NCBI GenBank assembly: GCA_965216425.1
Contig: CBDCFV010000006.1
Span: forward strand, 1,054,001-1,118,000
Direction: 5' to 3'
DNA from: CBDCFV01 sp965216425
GTDB taxonomy: Bacteria; Chloroflexota; Dehalococcoidia; Lucifugimonadales; UBA3495
DNA length: 64,000 nt
In this document: positions 1 through 8,325 of the stretch, one piece after another
Layout: every line of letters starts with the position of its first letter
How positions within the stretch are numbered: position 1 is the stretch's first letter
Position numbers and translations under genes: made by a program
Notes under the pieces: generated by a model
Seen by the model: only the letters and a program-made list of their open reading frames with translations
Databases searched by the model: none
What the model was told of the DNA's origin: nothing

Positions 1-609
1 CGAAAACCCGACCAGGGACTGCACCTCAGTCTCATTAGGGGTGATCACAGAGCAGCAAGAGTAAAACTCCCGAGGGAACTCCCGCACGGGGCCTGGGTCA
101 AAAATCACTGTTTTGCCATTGGAAAAGGCCTCTCGCGCTACTTGGAGGGATAGTTCAGCGGAGACTTCCAATTGCAACAACAGGGCCGAGGCGTCAATCA
201 ACGCTTGTCGTACTTGGTAAGCCTCCACCTCGCCGCAAGTGGCGTTGGCCCCCAATACTTGGACAATGCGGTTTTGGGCGGATGCGTCTATCTCGATCAT
301 TGCGATGCCGGTGGTGGTATCCGGGGTGACGCCCACCCCGGAAATGTCTATGCCGTTACCCGCCAAGGACTCCTTCAGTTGCTCGCCGAACGAATCGCTT
401 CCTACCCTGCCGACCAATGCCGTTCGCGCTCCCATCCGGGCGGCGGCCACCGCTTGGTTGGCCCCTTTTCCTCCGGGGTATGTCAGGAACCGGTCCCCAA
501 CCACGGTCTCACCGGCTTGGGGAAAGCGGCCGGTCATAGCGACCAGATCTATGTTGATTCCACCCAGCACAACCACGCCGCCGGGTCCAAGTGTTGTATT
601 TTGCGTCAT
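1..609 (-). CDS. Ribokinase-like PfkB sugar kinase (3' end cut by window edge)
   Basis: Reading the minus strand from ATG at 609 gives an open frame of 203 codons that runs off the left edge, so the C-terminal third, which holds the catalytic Asp and the ATP site, is not visible. The N-terminus fits the PfkB family: a hydrophobic first strand ending GGINID (residues 16-21), then PGGKGANQA (45-53), the glycine-rich PfkB signature 1 that closes over the sugar. By family knowledge it phosphorylates ribose or a related sugar or nucleoside; the exact substrate cannot be read here. It diverges from the gamma-glutamyltransferase gene, with a small inverted-repeat element in between. A GAGG sequence sits just upstream of the start. 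Confidence 0.85.
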   Translation of the reverse strand, partial: MTQNTTLGPGGVVVLGGINIDLVAMTGRFPQAGETVVGDRFLTYPGGKGANQAVAAARMGARTALVGRVGSDSFGEQLKESLAGNGIDISGVGVTPDTTTGIAMIEIDASAQNRIVQVLGANATCGEVEAYQVRQALIDASALLLQLEVSAELSLQVAREAFSNGKTVIFDPGPVREFPREFYSCCSVITPNETEVQSLVGFS

Positions 610-681
610 AAGACCTCAACGTTCGGAACAACTCGGTTTTCAACGGGGATTTTACACCCGTGTAGTGTGCCACGGCATTAA

Positions 682-822
682 GAAAATATCTCAAAACTAA
701 CCAGTCCCGCCAACCTCCACTCGAATATGGCCTAAACCTATGGATTCCGGCGCAGGCCGGAATGACGGTGTGGGTGCTGGACCGCGTTTGTTGGGTACTG
801 CACCATGTTTTGAGATAGTTTC
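682..822. mobile_element. MITE-like 141-bp element with 16-bp terminal inverted repeats
   Basis: The left end GAAAATATCTCAAAAC (682-697) and the right end GTTTTGAGATAGTTTC (807-822) are inverted copies matching at 15 of 16 positions. The interior carries a palindromic ATTCC...GGAAT repeat (740-768) and has no coding capacity. A sequence resembling the right half recurs at about 18255-18353 and ends with the same GTTTTGAGATAGT. The structure suggests a non-autonomous mobile element or a large intergenic repeat. No clear target-site duplication was seen, so mobility is an inference. Confidence 0.5.
740..768. repeat. Dispersed palindromic repeat, copy 1
   Basis: ATTCC, GC-rich centre, GGAAT followed by GACGG. 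The same palindrome occurs at 16120, 16917 and 18232 in this window. It belongs to the widespread short intergenic repeat type whose translation gives peptides such as VIPACAGIH. It can fold into a hairpin. Confidence 0.7.
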
Positions 823-830
823 CAAGTCTC

Positions 831-859
831 ATGACGTGTAACCTGTGACGGCGTATAAT
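831..859 (+). promoter_or_regulatory. Sigma-70-type promoter of the gamma-glutamyltransferase operon
   Basis: A perfect -10 box TATAAT (854-859) lies 17 bp after ATGACG (831-836), which matches 4 of 6 of the -35 consensus. Transcription would begin near 866, about 30 bases before the chosen start codon. The -35 box begins only 8 bases after the right terminal repeat of the MITE-like element. Confidence 0.65.
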
Positions 860-895
860 CACCGAAAACATGCTTTAGTTTCTAAGGAGAAGTCA

Positions 896-2629
896 ATGAC
901 CAAACGAAGCGTTTGGCGCCCCAATAAAGACGAGGTAGTAGCCGAAAACGGCGCAGTGGCCAGTGAGCGTCCGTTGATATCCGAGACCGGCGTGGAGATA
1001 TTGAGGCAAGGCGGAAACGCAGTGGACGCCGCGGTTGCCATGGGGTTTTGCGCCGCAGTGGTGGAGCCGCAGAGCACCTGCATAGCCGGCCACGGCCAGA
1101 TGCTGGTGCACATGGACGGCAGGACGACCGCCCTGGACTTTTCCCATCGCGCGCCGAAGCTGGCGACGGCGGACATGTACCGGATACTGGGCCAATCGGA
1201 GACGGGCAACTCGACATACATGGTGGAGGACAACGCCAATGTTATTGGCTACCAGTCCATTGGCGTGCCCGGAGTAACCGCCGGGCTATGCAAAGCGAGG
1301 GACATGTTCGGCTCCATGCCACTGGAGCAGCTGTTGGAGCCGGCAATCCACCATGCGGAGCAAGGCTACCTGCCGGACTGGAACAACGTTCTGCGCATCT
1401 CCGACGCCATGACCGCCTTCCTGAAGTACGGGGAGGCCGCAAACGTTTTTCTGCCCAACGGCCATCCGCCCCGCGTTGGGATCGACAAGGTAGTCCAACG
1501 CGACTTGGGACAGACGTTGCGGTTGATCGCCAAGCACGGCAAGGACGGCTTTTACCGCGGCGACATTCCTCACGTCATAGAAGAGGACATGATAAAGAAC
1601 GGGGGCTACCTGAGAGTCGACGACTTCACCGACTACGAGGTTGTTGTGGGGACGCCCGCATCGGTTTCCTACCGGGGTTACGAAATATTGGGGATACCTG
1701 TATCCTCCGGGTCTACCACAGCGCTGGAGATCTTCAGCATCCTGAATAACTTCGACCTGCCGGCGTTAGCCCACAACTCGCCCGAATGCCTGCACCTGTT
1801 CATCGAGGCCGCCCGTCACGCCTTCGCCGACCGCTACCGCTACCTCGGCGATCCAGACTTCTCGCCAATCCCTCTCGACGGAATGCTTTCCAGCGAGTAT
1901 GCCCGCCAAATAGCGGGAACGATCGACAGAAGCAAGGCGTTGCTGGAGGACGAGCGAGTCAGACAACCGTGGGTAGCCTTCTCAGAGAACGCTTTGCATG
2001 ACCCCTGGCCTTTCGACCTCCAAGCTAAACCGGCCGATCTCGTAGGCGCGTCGCCGCCCAGTATCGGCGATTGCACCACCCACTTCGGTGCGGTGGACCG
2101 CCAGCGCAACATGGTGTCCTGCACCCAGACAGCCGTCAGCAACTTCGGCTCCTGCATTATCACCCCTGGCACCGGGGTCCTCTTCCCCAACGGCATGATT
2201 GTTTTCAATCCCAAGCCGGGAGCAGCAAACTCCATCGCCGGCTACAAGCGCGGCTTGGCCAACATGACGCCGCTCCACGTAATGAGAGACGGCAAGCCAT
2301 TCCTGGGCGTGGGCGCGCCGGGTGGACGCCAGATTATTTGCAGCAGCACCCAAGTGGTGCTCAACGTCCTCGACCACGGAATGGGCATCCAGGACGCGAT
2401 CGCAGCACCCCGAGTAGATGCTGCCGACCGGGAGAACTTCGTCGACTCGCGGATGGACGAAGCAACCATAGAGACCCTGACGGGCATGGGGCACCACATG
2501 CTGGTAAAGGAAGAGACCGCTGCGCAGAGCTCGTTCGCCAATCCCGTGGGCGTAATGGTCGACCCGGAAACCAACCTTGTCCGCGCCGGGGTAGACGTCT
2601 TCCGGGTGGCAGAAGCCAGGGGGTTCTAA
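896..2629 (+). CDS. Gamma-glutamyltransferase family protein (Ntn hydrolase)
   Basis: The 577-residue product matches the gamma-glutamyltranspeptidase family over its full length. These enzymes self-cleave and then hydrolyse or transfer gamma-glutamyl groups from glutathione and related amides. The processing site DCTTHF is at residues 392-397; Thr394 would be the new N-terminal nucleophile of the small subunit. A glycine-rich GAPGG oxyanion region follows in the C-terminal part. No signal peptide is seen, so the form is probably cytoplasmic, unlike the periplasmic E. coli enzyme. ATG 896 was chosen over an upstream in-frame ATG at 845 because TAAGGAG lies at 882-888 and the promoter overlaps the longer form. 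Its stop overlaps the next start by one base (TAATG), which implies coupling to the amidohydrolase. The true substrate may be an acylase-type amide rather than glutathione. Confidence 0.9.
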   Translation: MTKRSVWRPNKDEVVAENGAVASERPLISETGVEILRQGGNAVDAAVAMGFCAAVVEPQSTCIAGHGQMLVHMDGRTTALDFSHRAPKLATADMYRILGQSETGNSTYMVEDNANVIGYQSIGVPGVTAGLCKARDMFGSMPLEQLLEPAIHHAEQGYLPDWNNVLRISDAMTAFLKYGEAANVFLPNGHPPRVGIDKVVQRDLGQTLRLIAKHGKDGFYRGDIPHVIEEDMIKNGGYLRVDDFTDYEVVVGTPASVSYRGYEILGIPVSSGSTTALEIFSILNNFDLPALAHNSPECLHLFIEAARHAFADRYRYLGDPDFSPIPLDGMLSSEYARQIAGTIDRSKALLEDERVRQPWVAFSENALHDPWPFDLQAKPADLVGASPPSIGDCTTHFGAVDRQRNMVSCTQTAVSNFGSCIITPGTGVLFPNGMIVFNPKPGAANSIAGYKRGLANMTPLHVMRDGKPFLGVGAPGGRQIICSSTQVVLNVLDHGMGIQDAIAAPRVDAADRENFVDSRMDEATIETLTGMGHHMLVKEETAAQSSFANPVGVMVDPETNLVRAGVDVFRVAEARGF

Positions 2630-3861
2630 TGGATACTATCTTGAGGAACGCCCGCGTCGACGATGGGCCGAACGCGCCTACCGTAGACATCGGCATTGAC
2701 CAGGGCCGCATCGCCGCCATACAGTCCAGCATCAACGCCGAGGGGCAGGAGATCGACGTGGGCGGCCGCTTGGTGACTCCCGGGTTTATAGAGACTCACA
2801 TCCACTTGGACAAGTCCTGCATCCTGGAACGGTGCCGGTCTGAAAGAGGTGACCTGCCGGAAGCCATCGAAGAGGTAGCCAAGGCCAAGCGGGAGTTCAC
2901 GGCCCAGGACGTTTACGAGCGGGGCAAGCGCACCCTGGAGAAGTGCATCCTGAACGGCACCACCCACATGCGCACCCAGCTTGAAGTGGACCCGGTTATT
3001 GGGCTGAGAGGATTGGAGGGCGTGAAAGCCCTGGTGGATGAGTACAAGTGGGCCATAGACATCGAAGTGTGCATCTTCCCGCAAGAGGGCTTGCTCAACT
3101 ATCCGGGAACGGACGAACTGATGGTGGAGGCCCTGCAGCAGGGCGGCTCCGTGGTTGGCGCCGCCCCATACACCGACACCAACCCCCACGGGCAGATAGA
3201 CCGCATATTCGAGATGGCCCGTGAGTTCGACATAGACATCGACATGCACTTGGACTTCGGCGCGGACCCGGCGGAATTGGACTTGGACTACGTTTGCGAA
3301 CTCACCCACCGGTCCGGTTATGGGGAGCGTGTGGCCATTGGCCACGTCACCAAGCTGTCGGCAGCCACGCCAGAGCGATTACGGGAAAGCGCCCAACGCT
3401 TGGCCAACGCCGGTGTTGCCCTTACCGTAGTCCCTTCCACCGACCTCTTTCTCATGGGGAGAGAGCAGGACCACAGCAACATGCGAGGCGTGACGGCGGC
3501 GCACAAGCTGCTCCATGGAGGCGTGAATTGCTCCCTGTCCACCAATAACGTGCTCAACCCGTTCACGCCCTTCGGCGATTGCTCGTTGATTCGCATGGCG
3601 AACCTCTACGCCAACGTATGCCACGTAGGGGCCCGCGACGACATTGTCGAATGCTATGAAATGATTACCAATCGCTCCGCCAAGCTCCTGCGATTGGATG
3701 ACTACGGCTTGGCCGTGGGCAAGTCTGCCGACTTGGTGGTCTTGGACTGTTTCGACCGCGCATCGGCCGTCGCCGAGTTGGCAGCACCCTTGTGGGGATT
3801 CAAGCAAGGCCGGGCGACGTTTACCCGGAAGCCCGCCGAGCTTCACCGGCCCTCACCCTGA
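2629..3861 (+). CDS. Cytosine-deaminase-like amidohydrolase
   Basis: A 410-residue protein of the amidohydrolase superfamily, closest in pattern to cytosine deaminase and N-isopropylammelide hydrolase. The metal site is visible: HIHLDK in the first strand (residues 57-62), HLDFG near the middle, then GHVTKLS, and a late STNNVLNPF region where cytosine deaminase has its Asp-containing segment. The N-terminal 50 residues form the usual small beta domain. It probably removes ammonia or an amine from a ring compound; the exact substrate is unknown. It shares one base with the preceding gamma-glutamyltransferase gene. The last residues, ELHRPSP, are encoded by a palindromic intergenic repeat, so the extreme C-terminus may be a secondary extension. 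Confidence 0.82.
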   Translation: MDTILRNARVDDGPNAPTVDIGIDQGRIAAIQSSINAEGQEIDVGGRLVTPGFIETHIHLDKSCILERCRSERGDLPEAIEEVAKAKREFTAQDVYERGKRTLEKCILNGTTHMRTQLEVDPVIGLRGLEGVKALVDEYKWAIDIEVCIFPQEGLLNYPGTDELMVEALQQGGSVVGAAPYTDTNPHGQIDRIFEMAREFDIDIDMHLDFGADPAELDLDYVCELTHRSGYGERVAIGHVTKLSAATPERLRESAQRLANAGVALTVVPSTDLFLMGREQDHSNMRGVTAAHKLLHGGVNCSLSTNNVLNPFTPFGDCSLIRMANLYANVCHVGARDDIVECYEMITNRSAKLLRLDDYGLAVGKSADLVVLDCFDRASAVAELAAPLWGFKQGRATFTRKPAELHRPSP

Positions 3862-3886
3862 CCCTCTCCCATGAGGAGAGGGGAAT
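3850..3886 (+). repeat. CCCTCTCC hairpin repeat after the amidohydrolase
   Basis: CCCTCTCC (3862-3869) and GGAGAGGG (3875-3882) form a perfect 8-bp stem with a 5-base loop, preceded by CCCTCACCCTGA and followed by GAATTTT. This is the common bacterial interspersed repeat that translates as LTLSHEERG. It overlaps the end of the amidohydrolase gene and could attenuate or stop transcription before the amidase. Confidence 0.6.
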
Positions 3887-3911
3887 TTTAAGGCGCATTC
3901 CAACTGTTGAT

Positions 3912-5117
3912 ATGACGGACCTGCAATTACATAAACCGCCTGACGACCCACTGGGGGCTTTTTGCGCTCATAACCACGCCGCTCTTCAAGGCGCATCGGA
4001 CGGACCACTGAAGGGGACGACATTTGGCGTCAAAGACGTCTTCCACATCGCGGGGCACCGGACCGGGTTCGGCCACCCGGACTGGCTGCGGTTGCATCCG
4101 CCTGCCGAAGTAACAGCGGCGGCGGTTGAGCGGCTTCTGCAGGCAGGCGCAACCATGGTGGGCAAGACCCATACCGACGAGTTGGCCTACAGTTTGACCG
4201 GGCAGAACGTCCATTACGGGACTCCGACCAATCCCGCCGGCCCAGACCGGGTGCCCGGCGGCTCATCCAACGGATCGGCGTCGGCGGTGGCGGGCGGACT
4301 GGTGGACTTCGCCATCGGCACGGACTGCGGAGGGTCGGTGCGGTTGCCGGCAAGCTACTGCGGCATTCTCGGTATGCGGCCAAGTCATGGCCGGGTCCCC
4401 TTGGATGGGGCTATTCCCTTCGGGCCGAGCTTCGACGTGGCGGGCTGGTTCTCCCGCGACGCCGGCCTGTTCGAGCGGGTGGGGCGAGTACTGTTGGACG
4501 ACTATTCGGAGCCGCAGACTCCCCGTCGGTTATTGGTGGCCCGCGATGCCTTCGATATGGTTGACCAACAAGTGACGGAGGCGTTGCAGGACGCGATCCG
4601 CAAGGCCACAGACGCTATTGGCCCTCGTGAAGACGTTGCTGTGAGCGCCGAAGGTCTGGCCGATTGGTTCGAGACTTTTCGCGTGGTGCAAGCCGCCGAG
4701 ATCTGGGGCAACCACGGACAATGGATAAAATCGGTGAAGCCGGAGTTCGGACCCGGAGTGCAGGAACGGTTTGAATGGGCTTCGCAGGTGAAGGCGATTG
4801 ACGTGGATGTTGAGAGGGAAAAGCGCAACAGGATAAGAAGCCGGATCGACGACGTGATTGGAGAGGGTGACGTCCTATGCTTGCCCACGTCGCCAAGGGT
4901 GGCGCCGTTGAAAGACACTCCTACCGATGACATAGAAGTCAGGTTTCGTCATCAAGCCATGTGCCTGCTGTGCATCTCAGGACTGGGAGGCCTGCCGCAA
5001 GTGAGCCTCCCGATGGCATCCCTTGACGGCCTTCCCTTGGGGTTGTCCCTGGTTGCCCGCCGGGGCGGCGACTTGATGCTGCTATCCCTTGCACTTAGAC
5101 TGATGGACGAGAGTTAA
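3912..5117 (+). CDS. Amidase signature family hydrolase
   Basis: 401 residues, within the amidase-signature family, which hydrolyses carboxamides to acid and ammonia. The Ser-cisSer-Lys triad is visible: Lys41 in FGVKD, serines 118/119 in GGSSNG, and nucleophile Ser142 in DCGGSVR. At about 400 residues it is shorter than GatA (about 480) and resembles short amidases of the AmdA/indoleacetamide type. ATG 3912 is preferred because the longer frame, opening at 3792, would run back through the repeat and overlap the amidohydrolase gene; the SD is weak. It is third in a run of amide- and ring-opening enzymes, so it may process the product of the amidohydrolase. No gatB or gatC is adjacent. Confidence 0.85.
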   Translation: MTDLQLHKPPDDPLGAFCAHNHAALQGASDGPLKGTTFGVKDVFHIAGHRTGFGHPDWLRLHPPAEVTAAAVERLLQAGATMVGKTHTDELAYSLTGQNVHYGTPTNPAGPDRVPGGSSNGSASAVAGGLVDFAIGTDCGGSVRLPASYCGILGMRPSHGRVPLDGAIPFGPSFDVAGWFSRDAGLFERVGRVLLDDYSEPQTPRRLLVARDAFDMVDQQVTEALQDAIRKATDAIGPREDVAVSAEGLADWFETFRVVQAAEIWGNHGQWIKSVKPEFGPGVQERFEWASQVKAIDVDVEREKRNRIRSRIDDVIGEGDVLCLPTSPRVAPLKDTPTDDIEVRFRHQAMCLLCISGLGGLPQVSLPMASLDGLPLGLSLVARRGGDLMLLSLALRLMDES

Positions 5118-5184
5118 GCCCAGCTTTGCAGGTTAACCGGGCGCTTCCAGAATCAGGGTAAGGCTAAAGCCGCGGGAGGAATCC

Positions 5185-6351
5185 ATGCCAGAAACGAGAG
5201 ATACCATAGAGTTGTACTTTCACTCGCAACAACCCTATACCTACGTTAAAGAGGAGGACATCTCCCAGTACAAGTCAGGCAGGCTTGATTTTCCCAACAC
5301 ACACTTCGACCCGGAGAAGGCGCACGTACTGTACAACCAGTACCACGAGCAGTACGCCATGGCCGACGAAGAAGGCATCGATGGGATAATGACCAACGAG
5401 CATCACGCCTCTTACTGGAACATGAAGCCCGCGGCCAACCTGGACGCAGCGGTTATCAGCAAGGTGACAAAGAACACCAAGATAGCCATTCTCGGGAACA
5501 TCATCCCGGTGAACGACCCGGTGCGAATGGCCGAGGAACTGGCCATGCTGGACTGCTTTTCCGGAGGAAGGCTGGTTTCAGGATTTGTGAGGGGAGGAGC
5601 GGTGGAGACTTTGATGGCCGGTCTCGACCCCACCGAGAACCGCGAACGGTTCGAGGAGGCCCACGACCTGATTATCAAGTGCTGGACGGAGCCGGGCCCC
5701 TTCCGATGGGAGGGCAAGTACTACCACCACCGGGTAGTCAACCCGTGGGTGCTTCCGGTGCAGCAGCCCCATCCCCCTATATGGTTCCCTGGCGGCAGCA
5801 GCCCCGAGAGCGTTATCTGGGCGGCAAGCCGGGGTTATACCTACGTGAACCTTGGGGCGCTGATGGACTTGACCCTGGAGTTGAAGCAGGTATACATCGA
5901 CACCGCCAACGAGGTCGGGTTCAAACCCGGACCGGAGCATTTCGGGTACCAGATGCGGGCTGTTGTAGCCGACACTGACGAAAAGGCCCAGGAAATCGGA
6001 AGGGGTTTTCTGTGGAACGGCGACCACCGGATGCGGGGGCCCAGGGAACACAATGATCCTCCGGGTTACCAGTCGACGGTGGCCACCCAGTTAAGCAGGA
6101 GGCGCGCCGGCGGCCCCGATTCGCAGATGACCTACGAGCAACTCCAGGAAGTGGGCGCGATTGTGGTCGGCAGCCCTGAGACCGTGACGAAGAAGTTGAC
6201 CCAGACCATCGAGGGTCTCAACCCGGGCTACTTGATCCTGATCGGAAGCGACGGCAACATAAAGCATGATGACGTGATGCGGTCGGTCCAACTGTTGGGC
6301 CGAGAAGTGTTGCCAGCCCTCAAGGAAATCAAGCTGCAACCGTACCAGTGA
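5185..6351 (+). CDS. LLM-class flavin-dependent monooxygenase (paralogue 1)
   Basis: 388 residues of the bacterial luciferase-like fold, a TIM barrel that uses reduced FMN and oxygen. Family landmarks are DGIMTNEHH near residue 70, a GRLVSGFVRG segment around 130 that binds flavin phosphate, and PHPPIWFPG in the second half. It is clearly paralogous to the gene at 20733-22022: both carry GPFRWEGK followed by VNPWV. The closest known group acts on alkanes, sulfonates or terpenoid-like ketones; the substrate cannot be read here. The start has a strong GGGAGGA SD. It ends the forward run and meets the molybdoenzyme gene tail to tail across a long hairpin terminator. Confidence 0.88.
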   Translation: MPETRDTIELYFHSQQPYTYVKEEDISQYKSGRLDFPNTHFDPEKAHVLYNQYHEQYAMADEEGIDGIMTNEHHASYWNMKPAANLDAAVISKVTKNTKIAILGNIIPVNDPVRMAEELAMLDCFSGGRLVSGFVRGGAVETLMAGLDPTENRERFEEAHDLIIKCWTEPGPFRWEGKYYHHRVVNPWVLPVQQPHPPIWFPGGSSPESVIWAASRGYTYVNLGALMDLTLELKQVYIDTANEVGFKPGPEHFGYQMRAVVADTDEKAQEIGRGFLWNGDHRMRGPREHNDPPGYQSTVATQLSRRRAGGPDSQMTYEQLQEVGAIVVGSPETVTKKLTQTIEGLNPGYLILIGSDGNIKHDDVMRSVQLLGREVLPALKEIKLQPYQ

Positions 6352-6360
6352 CCAATGGTC

Positions 6361-6406
6361 AGCGGCCGGCAGTCAGTAATCGGAGGCCAACTGCCGGCCG
6401 CTCTTT
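6361..6406. terminator. Bidirectional terminator between convergent genes
   Basis: AGCGGCCGGCAGT (6361-6373) and ACTGCCGGCCGCT (6390-6402) form a perfect 13-bp stem with a 16-base loop, followed by CTTTG on the plus strand. It sits exactly between the stop codons at 6351 (+) and 6416 (-). Confidence 0.75.
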
Positions 6407-6415
6407 GCCGCCCGC

Positions 6416-8086
6416 TCACATTTTCGTCTGACGGCGGTGGATTCCGGTAGCGCCGCTGGGCCGGTTGCCCCGCACCTCTTCGATTTGAGGTGTGCCGTCG
6501 GCCTCAACGCATCGCACCGCGAAGGTGTGCTTGCCCTGCTGGAAGGGCCAATCGTAGCGCCAGATGACCCATGTCGTTTCCGACAACGGCGTTCTCAGCC
6601 TGGCCTCTTCCCAAGGACCGCTGTCGACTTGCACCTCGACCTTGGATATGCCCCGCGCTCCGGCGAAGGCGATGCCACCGACGGGGACAAGCATCTGTCC
6701 GTCCCGCTCCACGATGTTGTCCACGGCAACGGTGTCGATGACTGATGTCGCCTTGACTTGGGCCACCTCATCCCATCCCCGCGACACCCAATACCCTGGC
6801 CTGTATTCGCTGGTGACCTCCATGTCGGTTATCCACTTGGGCTGTTTCATTCCATAGCGGTCCGGCAGCCATATCCGCAATGGGAACCCGTGGTCGAACG
6901 GAATGGGGTTGCCGTCCCATGCATAACACAGCATGATGCGCTCGTCCGAGGCAATAAGGTCCAGGTCCACGGTCTCGTGAAATCCGTCGCCCGACGTGAT
7001 AACGAGGTAGCGGGCCCCATCCTGCACCTGGGCATCGGCCAGGATTTTCTGGAGGCTGACACCGGTCCACCAAGTGGTGCTTATGAGTGACGTTGCGATG
7101 CGTCCCGAGATACACGACAGGGTGACGAACTGGTCTCTCGATTCGTAGTTGTCACGTATCTGGTCCAAGGTCAACACCAAGGGATTATCAACCATACCTA
7201 TGATAGGCAGGGCCCAATTTGCACCGTCGATGACCGTGGGTTCGGAACGGATAAACACCTTGTAGTGGTCCTCAACCGCGGTGTACTCGGGCCTGGTGCC
7301 TGGAGCCGGCTTAACAGAGTCGTTAGCGTTGGGCAATGGAGGGCTGTTGCTTTCAACGGAAGGTTCCCCGGACGGATCCACCGCCTCCACGACTTGCTGC
7401 CGCTCCGTCCGAGCCAATACCCCTCCAAGACCGCCGCCCAGCACCGTGATGGTAGCGGTGGCCGCACCCACCCGCACGAGAAACTGGCGTCGGTTAATGC
7501 TTTTGGCCCAGCGGATTTGTTCCTCTGTTTCCAAGCGGTTGGGGTCGAGCAACAGGCGACGATAAAGGGGGATGAACGCCAAGCCCCAACCGAGGAACAG
7601 CACCATAAGCACTACGACGATCATCAAAGGGTCTACCGTTGACTGGCCCATGGGCAAGCTGACCGCCACCATAGGCACACCAAACAGGGCCGCCGCTATC
7701 AGGCCGTAGCCGAATGAAGGGTCGGCATTCCGCGATTTCAAGACGACCATAAACACGGTCCCGATGGCAACACCGATAAGGAAAAACAGGATAGTAGCAG
7801 CAATCTGCTCCGCCGTTTTAGCGCTGCTGGCGACGCTCATGCCCAGCATCCGCATTCCGTCGATCATGGCGTCTATGCCAAATGTAACAACGGAACCGGG
7901 CAACACCTTGGCAATCCAGTCGAATAGGGCAAAGGGCACAAAGGGCAACCCGGCCAGCTTGTCCACCAAGTATAGGAGCGCAGTTAAAGGCGCCGTCAGG
8001 AGAGCGCCCGACAGCAAGCCGGAACCCAGACCTAGACGCCGTAATTTCCCGGTTGGTCCATTGGGTACTATTTGCGATTCATTCAC
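6416..8086 (-). CDS. Membrane-anchored sulfite-oxidase-type molybdopterin oxidoreductase
   Basis: 556 residues in three parts. Residues 20-180 contain about five hydrophobic helices. Residues 198-203 (NRRQFL) followed by a hydrophobic stretch look like a twin-arginine signal placed inside the protein. From about 270 the sulfite-oxidase molybdopterin fold begins, with the likely Mo-ligand Cys325 in SCISG and later GFHETVDL and HGFPLRIW segments, ending in a dimerisation domain (about 440-545). Such proteins oxidise or reduce small sulfur or nitrogen oxides at the outer membrane face. GTG 8086 has GGAGG upstream. It has its own promoter, facing the RraA-like gene. The substrate and electron partner are not evident. 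Confidence 0.85.
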   Translation of the reverse strand: MNESQIVPNGPTGKLRRLGLGSGLLSGALLTAPLTALLYLVDKLAGLPFVPFALFDWIAKVLPGSVVTFGIDAMIDGMRMLGMSVASSAKTAEQIAATILFFLIGVAIGTVFMVVLKSRNADPSFGYGLIAAALFGVPMVAVSLPMGQSTVDPLMIVVVLMVLFLGWGLAFIPLYRRLLLDPNRLETEEQIRWAKSINRRQFLVRVGAATATITVLGGGLGGVLARTERQQVVEAVDPSGEPSVESNSPPLPNANDSVKPAPGTRPEYTAVEDHYKVFIRSEPTVIDGANWALPIIGMVDNPLVLTLDQIRDNYESRDQFVTLSCISGRIATSLISTTWWTGVSLQKILADAQVQDGARYLVITSGDGFHETVDLDLIASDERIMLCYAWDGNPIPFDHGFPLRIWLPDRYGMKQPKWITDMEVTSEYRPGYWVSRGWDEVAQVKATSVIDTVAVDNIVERDGQMLVPVGGIAFAGARGISKVEVQVDSGPWEEARLRTPLSETTWVIWRYDWPFQQGKHTFAVRCVEADGTPQIEEVRGNRPSGATGIHRRQTKM

Positions 8087-8147
8087 TATCGCTCACGCCT
8101 CCGGCATCGAAGTAAGCCCGGTCAAGCCCGTCAACATTGGTACGCGC

Positions 8148-8233
8148 AATTATATTCGCGGGCTGCCACCGATTCCAACCCGCCGGTGCAATTGGTAAGA
8201 GACCAGTTCTGCAATTGAATTACGTTCGCGGGC
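8148..8233. repeat. Pair of 16-bp direct repeats between divergent genes
   Basis: AATTATATTCGCGGGC at 8148-8163 and AATTACGTTCGCGGGC at 8218-8233 match at 14 of 16 positions, 70 bp start to start. The first copy contains the -10 box of the leftward promoter. This arrangement would suit a transcription-factor operator; no regulator gene is adjacent. Confidence 0.45.
8149..8178 (-). promoter_or_regulatory. Promoter of the molybdoenzyme gene
   Basis: On the minus strand TTGGAA (8178-8173) is followed after 18 bp by TATAAT (8154-8149). Transcription would start near 8142, giving a leader of about 55 bases before GTG 8086. Confidence 0.55.
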
Positions 8234-8325
8234 CGGTCATCAGTTCTATACACCATCCATTGCGGCGGATAAAATGGGGCAACTACAAATCGACCCTATG
8301 ATTGAACATATTAAGGGAGGCAAAA

